Of a stretch of DNA of 10,213 nt, positions 1-6,142 are shown one piece after another. The translations under genes were made by a program, and so were the position numbers. This DNA is from Nitrososphaerales archaeon TH5894 (GTDB lineage: Archaea > Thermoproteota > Nitrososphaeria > Nitrososphaerales > Nitrososphaeraceae): NCBI GenBank assembly GCA_014523485.1, contig JAATVK010000067.1, forward strand, positions 1 through 10,213, read 5' to 3'. The notes beneath the pieces are model-generated. The model saw nothing but the letters and a program-made list of their open reading frames with translations. It was not told where the DNA came from and did no database searches. Numbering within the stretch: the stretch's first letter is position 1; every line of letters starts with the position of its first letter.

Positions 1-273
1 AAGTAAAATTAATTAAAACCTATAAAAGTTCTCAGTTTGAAAATTATTATATCTTATATCCCATTAAGTTATTTTATCTTTGGTAAGAAATTATAATTGG
101 TTTTTTATATAATTTAGTTAGTCCAAGTCTTTGTATTTAAATAGAGGTATTAAATCAATCATCTTTACCTCTTAATATATTCTTAAACTTTTCATTACCT
201 TATTTTCGATCATTTTGAAACAATCATTATAAAATTGGATAGAAGGTTAATTTTCTAACTTTACTAATTTTAC

Positions 274-280
274 TTTATAT
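274..280 (+). promoter_or_regulatory. TATA box of the acidic protein gene
   Basis: TTTATAT lies 46-52 bases before the ATG at 326. Archaeal transcription starts about 25 bases after the box centre, near 302, which gives a leader of roughly 24 bases for the 326 start and excludes the ATG at 299. A second AT-rich stretch at 311-320 could compete, so the assignment is tentative. Confidence 0.4.
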
Positions 281-325
281 TTACCAGAAAAAAAGTTTAT
301 GAAACAGATATACTATAATATAATT

Positions 326-1222
326 ATGACCTTTCCTCGTGGATATCAACAACCAAAGAAGAAGAATAATTCAGATGACAAAACTGATCTAACAAACAAT
401 CCTAATATTTCAATCAAAAACGAAAATAATGTTATCGATCGTATACCCACTACTGTTGGTGAGGCAGTTAAGGAAGCTATAGATACAGGTAAAGACGTGG
501 TAATTCAAGGTCCCCAGACTGCTGGAGAACTTAGCGGTGTAAAAGAAAGTGAGCTAGAAGGAGAAAATGCTAGCACTATACCTTTACAAAGTGAAAAAGA
601 GAAGACCCAATCCACCGAAGTGCCCAATGACTCAAAATTAGAGATTGAAGTGACTGAAAGGCCAAATGATAGCAGCATAGTATCTACAGCAGAAAAGATA
701 ATTGTCAATCCCAACGAGTCAGAGACTGATAGAGAAGCTAATTTAACAACAGTAACAACAATACCAACTGAAGGCGTAAATGTAGAGGCACAGACAGAAT
801 TCACTGTTCCTTTAAAAGACAAGGAAGAAAATATAGAGGTAGAAACTGACGTCAAGGTAAATCCCACCACGAATGCTAGTTCAGAATCTATATTAGAATC
901 GACAAACAGCGAAAAACCAATTCTTACTCCTACCTACGATGATTTATCCCAACAAAAGAACCCATCTCAATTAGAAGCTGATAAAGAAACTATAAATCCT
1001 AAACTGCTACTCGAAAAAGAAGAACAAAAATTTCAACAACAACAACAACCTACAAATAACTTTCCATCCGACCCCTTTATCACATATTCATTACTTTGGC
1101 ACAATATTATATCAAATTGGATGAGTTTCTATGATGAATATCTAAATAATATAATCAAGTTTAATGGATTGTGGTTTGACAAGTCTAGAAATGTTAGATC
1201 TGGTTCCCAAGAGGAACAGTAA
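326..1222 (+). CDS. Acidic, disordered protein with an aromatic amphipathic C-terminal helix; function unknown
   Basis: I do not recognise the family. From the ATG at 326 the product is 298 residues; an in-frame ATG at 299 would add nine. The later start is preferred because a TATA-like TTTATAT at 274-280 puts transcription start near 302, after the first ATG. No Shine-Dalgarno is visible for either. The protein opens with a short basic stretch (FPRGYQQPKKKN). It continues for about 230 residues rich in Glu, Thr, Ser, Asn and Pro with no hydrophobic core, so it is probably disordered, then has a run of five Gln. The last 50 residues change character: Trp, Tyr and Phe recur at helical spacing (ITYSLLWHNIISNWMSFYDE), which suggests an amphipathic helix. 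There is no signal peptide or membrane span. The tail loosely recalls phasin or PhaE-like granule-binding helices, but that is only a guess. The Ser/Thr-rich reading on the opposite strand (505-870) is a shadow. Confidence 0.8.
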   Translation: MTFPRGYQQPKKKNNSDDKTDLTNNPNISIKNENNVIDRIPTTVGEAVKEAIDTGKDVVIQGPQTAGELSGVKESELEGENASTIPLQSEKEKTQSTEVPNDSKLEIEVTERPNDSSIVSTAEKIIVNPNESETDREANLTTVTTIPTEGVNVEAQTEFTVPLKDKEENIEVETDVKVNPTTNASSESILESTNSEKPILTPTYDDLSQQKNPSQLEADKETINPKLLLEKEEQKFQQQQQPTNNFPSDPFITYSLLWHNIISNWMSFYDEYLNNIIKFNGLWFDKSRNVRSGSQEEQ

Positions 1223-1757
1223 TTTTTATCAATTGTATGTTAAAGGCAGCAAAATATTTTAATTGGACTTGTTATAAGCTTCCTATTAATTTTTAATTTG
1301 CTGAGTTAGTAAATTACAGATTTGTAGAGAATCTCAAAAATATAAAATAGCTATATTTGAACGTAACAATTAGTTTTCTACTTAATCACTATTTATATGT
1401 CAGAATGTTCTAATTGATCGTAACTAATATGTCAAATTATAAAAATATATTTAATATTAATTATTAGTCATATATAGGTAGCAATAATAATAGAAATAAC
1501 AGCACGATTTATAAAATAATACTTCAATAGAAAAAATCGAGGAAAATTATAAGTGAATAGGAATAAGTTCGGTACTGAGTATCTTGTAATGATACATGCA
1601 GATACTAAAGATAGTATAGTGTAATAAATTGGTCAAAATAAAAGGTAATGACTATATAAATTTTTAGCTATTAGAATTCTAAAGCTGATAAAGAATCAAT
1701 AATAAAGTATATCCAATGATAACGCATTAAATTCTATAAAAAAGTTGTAAAAAGTGA
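1223..1757. other. Gene-poor AT-rich spacer with one possible micro-ORF
   Basis: This stretch has stops in all frames at high density and no tRNA or rRNA pattern that I can see. The only coding-like segment is the GTG-initiated 23-codon ORF at 1553-1624, entered separately. The T-rich bases just after 1222 could serve as a weak oligo-T terminator for the acidic protein gene. Confidence 0.6.
1553..1624 (+). CDS. Possible 23-residue micro-ORF or gene remnant
   Basis: A GTG at 1553 opens a 23-residue frame ending in TAA at 1622-1624; the peptide runs VNRNKFGTEYLVM then IHADTKDSIV. Support is circumstantial. Purines occupy the first position of about 19 of 23 codons, as in real archaeal genes. 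A TATA-like TTTATAAAAT at 1509-1518 predicts a start of transcription near 1538. GAGG at 1539-1542 sits ten bases before the GTG like a Shine-Dalgarno. A TAA directly precedes the GTG in frame, so the ORF cannot be longer. Another coding-like frame (SIEKIEENYK) ends in TGA overlapping the GTG, so this may instead be a frameshifted piece of an older gene. I do not recognise either peptide. Confidence 0.25.
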   Translation: MNRNKFGTEYLVMIHADTKDSIV

Positions 1758-1928
1758 TTAGGACACTTCTTTTTTAGCGCATGTATCACAATATTTTTCT
1801 ATGAGTGTGACACCATCGCCTACATCAAATAATGCTTCTTGGGTAGCCATCCCACCACAAGTGATGCAGAATTTTGTCTTTCCATTATTATCAATAAATG
1901 ATCTTAGCGTTGAAAATACTTTTTCCAT
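1758..1928 (-). CDS. Small zinc-ribbon protein, 56 residues
   Basis: The 56-residue product begins MEKVFSTLRSFIDNNGKTKF and carries two CxxC pairs, C21-x2-C24 (CITC) and C47-x2-C50 (CDTC), separated by 22 residues. This is the classic four-cysteine zinc-ribbon spacing, and Gly-Gly follows the first knuckle. The fold is inferred from the cysteines; the partner, nucleic acid or protein, is unknown. The start is well defined: a TAA stop lies directly before the ATG at 1928 in the same frame, and GGAGAGG at 1939-1945 is a good Shine-Dalgarno ten bases upstream. The gene sits immediately after a 31-residue ORF and is probably translated from the same transcript. The plus-strand open frame at 1801-2034 across both ORFs is an antisense shadow: its product has no ribbon motif and no ribosome site. 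Confidence 0.8.
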   Translation of the reverse strand: MEKVFSTLRSFIDNNGKTKFCITCGGMATQEALFDVGDGVTLIEKYCDTCAKKEVS

Positions 1929-2024
1929 TTATTGGTTTCCTCTCCTTAACATTGAACCTGATGTTAATAGCGATGCTGGATTTATACCTATTACATCAAG
2001 TATGAATGTAGTATTGTTATTCAT
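1929..2024 (-). CDS. 31-residue ORF abutting the zinc-ribbon gene
   Basis: From an ATG at 2024 this frame encodes 31 residues (start MNNNTTFILDVIG, end SMLRRGNQ) and stops with TAA at 1929-1931. The next base begins the ATG of the zinc-ribbon gene in the same frame. A TATA-like ATTATATTA at 2061-2069 predicts transcription from about 2036-2040, leaving a leader of only 12-16 bases and no Shine-Dalgarno. This is the usual archaeal arrangement for a first cistron, while the second gene has its own Shine-Dalgarno inside the end of this ORF. It may be a real micro-protein or a leader peptide that couples translation to the downstream gene. There is no recognised domain, signal peptide or clear membrane helix. 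Confidence 0.5.
   Translation of the reverse strand: MNNNTTFILDVIGINPASLLTSGSMLRRGNQ
1939..1945 (-). promoter_or_regulatory. Shine-Dalgarno of the zinc-ribbon gene
   Basis: GGAGAGG on the minus strand, ten bases before the ATG at 1928 and inside the last codons of the upstream 31-residue ORF. It decides the zinc-ribbon start and indicates re-initiation on a two-gene transcript. Confidence 0.6.
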
Positions 2025-2479
2025 ATCATTATAATGATTTTTACTGTATAAGAACTTGCCTAATATAATCCGTAATAGATACTTGTTTGAGAATTATAAG
2101 TCACGATTATTCATAATTTCTCGGTTAAATTTTTGTATCTGTAAGATAAATCTGTATTGACGATTGAGAATTAGTTATACGAATTCTTCACTTTTTTGTA
2201 TTTAATATGACAATGAACTTTGAAATAATTTATTCTATTATATGGTATTTAAAAAATATAAAATATGAACTAAGAAGAAAATAATTGGTTTTTTATCATG
2301 ATGAGTATATAATACCAAAATGTTCGTGATATGTAATCTGATGGTTTAACACTAAAAATTCCTTGTTTTTTCTTATATGATGATTGAATTTAAATTACTT
2401 AATTGTTAATCGAGAATTAATCATATAATTTATTACAAAACGCTGTATTTTAATTACAACAGTTTTTCAAGTGATTTAG
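2025..2479. other. AT-rich spacer without a supported gene
   Basis: Apart from the TATA box at 2061-2069, nothing can be defended here. A 25-codon AT-rich frame (+, from 2207) has no ribosome site or recognisable content. No structured RNA is evident. Confidence 0.55.
2061..2069 (-). promoter_or_regulatory. TATA box of the 31-residue ORF / zinc-ribbon pair
   Basis: Read on the minus strand this is ATTATATTA. Its centre is about 41 bases before the ATG at 2024, so transcription should start some 12-16 bases before that ATG. No comparable box lies at the right distance from the zinc-ribbon ATG itself, which supports one shared transcript. Confidence 0.45.
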
Positions 2480-2602
2480 ATACTTATATTTTCTTTAGAC
2501 CATTCTTTCAAGATAGGAGAGGAAGAAGACGTGAAGGAAGAGGTTTTGGGAGTGGATGAATTTGGTGTTATCTTTGGAGAATTTGATGAAATGAAAAGAT
2601 AA
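2480..2602 (+). pseudogene. Purine-rich 3' remnant of a gene
   Basis: After a TAG at 2477-2479 a plus-strand frame stays open for 40 codons to TAA at 2600-2602. Its product is acidic, for example HSFKIGEEEDVKEEVLGVDE then FGVIFGEFDEMKR. Most codons from 2510 on start with G or A, and the stretch is richer in G than its surroundings, both marks of genuine coding DNA. There is no ATG; the only usual start is a GTG at 2531, which leaves 23 residues. The simplest reading is the eroded C-terminal end of a gene whose 5' part has decayed. I do not recognise the family. The opposite strand is also open here, in frame with the end of the MscS gene, but its Ser/Thr/Pro-rich reading looks like the antisense of an acidic gene. 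Confidence 0.35.
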
Positions 2603-2625
2603 ACAGAACGAATTTCTTCAGGGCT

Positions 2626-3294
2626 CTATGGTTTTTTATTTAATATAATGGTAGTAGTAACCATAGAAGAATTAGGAACTAGAACAATTTTATTGTCGCT
2701 AGTTTTTAGCTTGGTTGATATTAAACCGATATCATATATTACTCCTGTATTACTAAACGCAGTAATTTCATCTCCTAATTTAAATGGCCTAAGTAGTGCC
2801 AAATATAACCCTGCGATGATATTTCCTATTATATTTTGAGAAGCAAAACCTACTACTAACCCTGATATAGTTCCTATTGCTGCAGCTACGACTGGATCAT
2901 TACTTAAATAAGAAATTATAATTGCTATTACTACTATTGCACCTACAATCCTTATCAGAATTTTTATAGATTTGGAGGTATCTTTTAGATAATCATAAGT
3001 AAGATCATGAAATGCATTACTAATTATTTCTATTACAAAATAGCCTACTATTGAGACTTGGATACTTTGTAAAAGCATAAGATAATCTTTAGAAATTATA
3101 GGCTTTAGAAAATACTGTACTGTACCAAATGCTATTGTAAATATAATACCTAAAAGAACAATTCTTTTCACAAATTTTGCCTTTGTTTGTTTTGATTTAG
3201 CCGTATCTTTTTCAGAGGATCTGCTATTTTTATTATTAATACCGTTAATTATACTATCATCAATACTACCGTTTTTTTCGTTAGAATAATCCAT
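2626..3294 (-). CDS. MscS-family mechanosensitive ion channel, short form
   Basis: The 222-residue product is a small-conductance mechanosensitive channel family protein, which in known members opens under membrane tension to release solutes during osmotic downshock. A polar, charged N-terminus (1-40) precedes membrane segments at about 43-63, 74-94 and 112-131. The pore-lining TM3-like helix (135-168) contains the family pattern GLVVGFASQNIIGNIIAG. Next come RPFKLGD (169-175), which opens the beta domain, then a TKLKTSDNKI strand and VPNSSM (206-211), all diagnostic of MscS. It stops 11 residues after VPNSSM, so the C-terminal alpha/beta cage domain of the 286-residue E. coli protein is missing. 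This may be a natural short archaeal form or a truncation: the frame after the TAG stays open for 49 codons. The ATG at 3294 is the first usable start; a weak AT-rich TATA candidate lies at about 3325-3333. Confidence 0.85.
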   Translation of the reverse strand: MDYSNEKNGSIDDSIINGINNKNSRSSEKDTAKSKQTKAKFVKRIVLLGIIFTIAFGTVQYFLKPIISKDYLMLLQSIQVSIVGYFVIEIISNAFHDLTYDYLKDTSKSIKILIRIVGAIVVIAIIISYLSNDPVVAAAIGTISGLVVGFASQNIIGNIIAGLYLALLRPFKLGDEITAFSNTGVIYDIGLISTKLKTSDNKIVLVPNSSMVTTTIILNKKP

Positions 3295-3387
3295 ATATCC
3301 ATAACTTGAGATACTGAAATAAGTTTATTGATAATAACAAGGGATTATTATCATACTTAACAAATAGAATTACGTTGAAGTTTATTA

Positions 3388-3415
3388 TTTTGACAAAAAG
3401 GATTTGATGTCAAAA
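3388..3415. repeat. Perfect inverted repeat, 8-base arms
   Basis: TTTTGACA at 3388-3395 is mirrored by TGTCAAAA at 3408-3415 across 12 bases. It lies about 95-120 bases before the MscS start in a divergent promoter region, where a dimeric regulator could bind. The TGTCA core is not AT-only, but a chance match in 10 kb of AT-rich DNA is possible. Confidence 0.3.
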
Positions 3416-3790
3416 GTATAAGATCTTTCTGACCTAACACTAAATGTCTTATTTTCATTTATAAAATATATTTAAGTATTTTTTTATATTAATGTCTTCA
3501 AATTGATAAAATTTCTTCTCCAAAAAATTAAGAATCTCTATAATAGAAAATTTTTTCTAATTTTATCTTATGTTAAAAACTTCGTTCTATATATTAATAT
3601 ATCCTATTCCACTAAAAGGTTGTCTAAATCTCTAATTATCATTATTTTCTACTTTTTCGATAATAATTATTACTAGATTTTATTTAGTAGATTCCCAATT
3701 ATGATCTAATAAATATAATATGATAGAGTATTGCAAGAATTTGTTTAAATGATGGTTTTTAGCAAGATTGTCTTATTAAAAATTAAAGTA

Positions 3791-3799
3791 TTATAAATC
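3791..3799 (+). promoter_or_regulatory. TATA box of the secreted protein gene
   Basis: TTATAAATC, preceded by an A-rich stretch that could act as the TFB recognition element. Its centre lies about 27 bases before the ATG at 3822, so the transcript should start at or just before the A of the ATG and be leaderless. Confidence 0.6.
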
Positions 3800-3821
3800 A
3801 TATTGTACAAAGTTATTTTGA

Positions 3822-4337
3822 ATGAAATCTCATATATTTGTCTATACAATAATTGCAATTGGAATATTATCTATTCCATCATTATTGGACACAGTACAAG
3901 CTCAAACCAATTCAACAAACCAAACATCAGCACAAAATCAAACATCACCACAAAACCAGACTATGAGTAAAGATGCTCAAGCATTACTCACACTTGATCT
4001 CCCTGAACTAAAGGATACCTTAATGAATGCTAAACAAACATTAGCTAACAATGAGACTGAAGAAGCATTAACACAAATTACTGACGTTGAAAATCAACTG
4101 CTACTATTGAAACCTCAACCATCATTTGCTACCGATATACAAAAAATTAAAGATTCGGTTTCTAAAAAAGATATTAATAAAGCATTAGATGATCTTACCA
4201 AAGTTCAAAGCGAGGTATTAAAAGCAGAAACTGAATTGTTAATAGCCCAACAAACAAATGCAACTCTCGCTGAGCAAATTAATGCAGGTGAAGACGATGA
4301 GGGTGACGATGGCGATGGAGAAGATGGCGATGGATAA
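3822..4337 (+). CDS. Secreted helical protein with sequons and an Asp-rich C-terminus; function unknown
   Basis: The 171-residue product has a clear Sec signal peptide: Lys at position 2, a hydrophobic core at about 6-22 and a likely cut after VQA (27/28). The mature N-terminus is Asn/Gln/Thr-rich (28-50). Six N-x-S/T sequons (at 30, 33, 39, 45, 77 and 146) could be N-glycosylated in an archaeon. Residues 50-155 are charged and Leu-rich with few helix breakers, apart from one Lys-Pro-Gln-Pro turn near 97-100, so they probably form two helical hairpins or a coiled coil. The tail (156-171) is almost only Asp, Glu and Gly, which may bind cations such as calcium. No cysteine, lipobox or C-terminal anchor is seen, so the protein is probably free outside the cell. 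The frame continues after the TAA with DGNNN and a second TAA, so a slightly longer ancestor is likely. The ATG fits a leaderless transcript. No enzymatic role is evident. Confidence 0.85.
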   Translation: MKSHIFVYTIIAIGILSIPSLLDTVQAQTNSTNQTSAQNQTSPQNQTMSKDAQALLTLDLPELKDTLMNAKQTLANNETEEALTQITDVENQLLLLKPQPSFATDIQKIKDSVSKKDINKALDDLTKVQSEVLKAETELLIAQQTNATLAEQINAGEDDEGDDGDGEDGDG

Positions 4338-4355
4338 GATGGAAACAATAACTAA

Positions 4356-4393
4356 TTTTTTTTAAATCCTTTTTTTAATTAATTAATTTTTTT
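4356..4393 (+). terminator. Oligo-T terminator after the secreted protein gene
   Basis: Three T runs of seven or eight bases (4356-4363, 4370-4376, 4387-4393) begin 18 bases after the stop codon, with no GC-rich hairpin. Such clustered T tracts are the normal intrinsic termination signal of archaeal RNA polymerase. Confidence 0.6.
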
Positions 4394-4795
4394 CTAAAAT
4401 ATTTAATCCATCTTAGTACAATCTCTATTAAAATTGAGTAATAGTTGAAATTATAAATATTACATAATCCGCAGATATTATTAAACTAAGGTGATTGAAT
4501 AAATTTAGTTAGATGTTTTTTGTTTAGACTTTTAGTCAATATTATTTATTTATAAATTACTATTTTTCCTCAGAATAAATGAGTTGGAACAATAATAATA
4601 ATCTTTAAAAGTAAATGTTTAAAATTTAATAATAAAGTTATCTCTTAAATGTCTTTTCAATTAATCAAAATCGTATTGTTAACATACCGAAGAAGATATT
4701 CATGTCACTACTTTGATACTCCTTTTAAAGATTCATATCTATATTAAAAAAAATTAAGGATAGAATGAGACCAGAACTTGAGAATAAGTATTTTG
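4394..4795. other. AT-rich spacer between convergent genes
   Basis: No supported gene. On the minus strand an oligo-T run (complement of A8 at 4746-4753), about 120 bases past the glycosyltransferase stop, may end that transcript. A 16-residue plus-strand frame from the ATG at 4765 (MRPELENKYFAWRAIW) looks faintly coding but has no good ribosome site. Confidence 0.5.
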
Positions 4796-4848
4796 CTTGG
4801 AGGGCGATATGGTGATAGTGTTGGTGGTTGGTAGTGGTGGTGGTGATA
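4796..4848 (+). other. Isolated G-rich GGT-repeat tract
   Basis: This stretch holds many GG dinucleotides spaced by one to three bases (for example GGTGGTTGGTAGTGGTGGTG) in a window that is otherwise very G-poor. It lies just past the 3' end of the glycosyltransferase gene, so that transcript would read it as C-rich. It could form a two-tetrad G-quadruplex in the plus strand. It could also be decayed coding sequence: one frame reads GDMVIVLVVGSGGGDRDIVL, but it has no credible start and then runs antisense through the glycosyltransferase. Confidence 0.3.
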
Positions 4849-4871
4849 GAGATATAGTACTAGTAATTTTA

Positions 4872-6128
4872 TCAATGAAAATTGTTGGAATTTCGTTGTT
4901 TTATTGTTGGTGCGACATTAATCTCTTCAATGATCTGATTATACAAACTGATATGATTTCGTGCAATATTGTACCATTTTAGCTTTTCTTTAAATAGAAT
5001 CACATTCTTAGCATAATATTCATAGTTATTGTTTAGATTCACCAGAGCTTTGGAAAATTCTTTAGGATTTCTTTTCACTGTTATACCTAATCCTATTGCA
5101 GAAAACTCCTTAAAAAATTCGAGATCCGCAGCAATGAACGGTAATCCATGTGCCAATCCATCAAACATAACACCCGATCCTGAACTCACTTTATATGGTA
5201 AAATCACAGCGTCTGCGGCGTAAAATAATAGTGAAAGGTCACTATCATTTAAAAATCCTTTATGTAAATCAATTATTTCATTTTCGTGGAAAGCAGATAT
5301 CTTTGGAACATAATTTTCTGTATTATAATAATTCTTTGAAGAATTCATCACAATTGTCCAATTCGCAGGGATAACCATTTTGTCTAATATGTCCCATCCT
5401 TTAGTATTAGTTCTAAATCCTAAGGCTAAAATTATTCTTTTTTTCTGTGAAAGGGAAAATTTGGTTCGGGCTTTTATTTTAATGGTAGAATCATAATTTA
5501 TTATTGGTTCAGAGCCATGATAAATTATATCGCCTCCGCCTATTTTGTCTTTCATATACTGTGAAAAAACTATTCCTCGTTTACTTTTTTTTATTTTATC
5601 TTTGTTTAAATTGTTAAAAGATTTATAGTTTACAATATGTGTCCAGTATTTAAGGAGTTTCTGTGCATAGGATTCTAGTTTCCACTTTTCATTTTTATTT
5701 TGAGTAGCTACAATATTCATCCATTGTTTAAAATTAAATGCAGTATGAAATGTAGTTACTATAGGTGTTTTACATAAGTCGTAAAATAAATCAATATTAG
5801 TGTTTGTGTTTTTTGGATTTAGGCTATCTAATTTGAGGCCATATAACCCGTGTTCAAATTGGATGTGTACAATATCTGGTTTTAGCTCATCAACTATTTT
5901 CAATAATACCGAATAATTTTTAATATTTTTTGGTGATAGTCCAAAAAAATCACCACCTCCATGTTCATTGGAAAGAACTCGTACTTGGAGTCCAAGCTTA
6001 TTTAATTCACGAGTAAGATTAGCTGTATAACGTCCAACTCCTCCGTTCATAGGAGGATACTCTGTTGAAACCATCAATATTTTAAGTGAATTTGCATTGT
6101 GTGCTGACTCAGGTTTTAACGAACTCAT
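4872..6128 (-). CDS. GT-B fold glycosyltransferase (GT4 / glycosyl transferases group 1)
   Basis: The 418-residue product should transfer a sugar from a nucleotide donor onto a lipid, glycan or protein at the inner face of the membrane; donor and acceptor cannot be read from sequence. The N-terminal Rossmann half starts with KILMVSTEYPPMNGGVGRYT (16-35), whose Gly-Gly-Val-Gly loop is typical of GT4. HIQFEHG (88-94) and TTFHT (125-129) follow. The C-terminal half begins at IILALGFRTNTKGWD (232-246), with the phosphate-binding Arg239/Lys243 region, and has the donor-site segment ADAVILPYKVSSGSGVMFDG near 305-324. The usual E-x7-E there is replaced by S315-x7-D323. Length is normal for the family. 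No membrane span is seen. The ATG at 6128 follows a GAGGTAA at 6136-6142, nine to ten bases upstream; AT boxes at 6146-6156 and 6163-6173 are promoter candidates. The gene stands alone, not in an obvious glycan cluster. Confidence 0.9.
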   Translation of the reverse strand: MSSLKPESAHNANSLKILMVSTEYPPMNGGVGRYTANLTRELNKLGLQVRVLSNEHGGGDFFGLSPKNIKNYSVLLKIVDELKPDIVHIQFEHGLYGLKLDSLNPKNTNTNIDLFYDLCKTPIVTTFHTAFNFKQWMNIVATQNKNEKWKLESYAQKLLKYWTHIVNYKSFNNLNKDKIKKSKRGIVFSQYMKDKIGGGDIIYHGSEPIINYDSTIKIKARTKFSLSQKKRIILALGFRTNTKGWDILDKMVIPANWTIVMNSSKNYYNTENYVPKISAFHENEIIDLHKGFLNDSDLSLLFYAADAVILPYKVSSGSGVMFDGLAHGLPFIAADLEFFKEFSAIGLGITVKRNPKEFSKALVNLNNNYEYYAKNVILFKEKLKWYNIARNHISLYNQIIEEINVAPTIKQRNSNNFH

Positions 6129-6135
6129 CTTACAT

Positions 6136-6142
6136 TTACCTC
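6136..6142 (-). promoter_or_regulatory. Shine-Dalgarno of the glycosyltransferase gene
   Basis: GAGGTAA on the minus strand lies seven bases before the ATG at 6128, which supports this start over any internal Met. If it is used, the transcript must begin upstream of it, favouring the TATA-like box at 6163-6173 over the one at 6146-6156. Confidence 0.45.

Larger units (their letters stand above)
3295..3821. other. Divergent intergenic region between MscS and the secreted protein gene
   Basis: This holds the promoters of both flanking genes and no supported ORF. It contains one perfect 8-base inverted repeat (3388-3415) and the TATA box at 3791-3799, entered separately. Otherwise it is unstructured AT-rich sequence. 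Confidence 0.6.

Noticed and set aside
505..870. Minus-strand open frame of 121 residues, Ser/Thr/Val-rich
   Set aside because: It is exactly antisense to the acidic protein gene; its Ser-rich content is the expected complement of GAA/GAG/ACT codons. It has no promoter or ribosome site.
1801..2034. Plus-strand open frame of 77 residues
   Set aside because: It lies antisense to the 31-residue ORF and the zinc-ribbon gene. The minus strand has the CxxC pairs, the Shine-Dalgarno and the TATA box.
93..2296. 16-base direct repeat ATAATTGGTTTTTTAT at 93-108 and 2281-2296
   Set aside because: In 10 kb of such AT-rich sequence one match of this length can plausibly occur by chance, and the flanks share nothing further.
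2476..2625. Stop-codon readthrough (for example at the TAG) extending the MscS protein by 49 residues
   Set aside because: The extension is Ser/Thr/Pro-rich like other antisense shadows here, and no recoding element or pyrrolysine machinery is visible. Kept only as a truncation question.
2648..2839. Plus-strand open frame inside the MscS gene
   Set aside because: Antisense shadow of the conserved MscS beta domain and TM3.
4797..4982. Plus-strand open frame of 61 residues over the G-rich tract
   Set aside because: A TTG start without a ribosome site, and the second half is antisense to the glycosyltransferase C-terminus.
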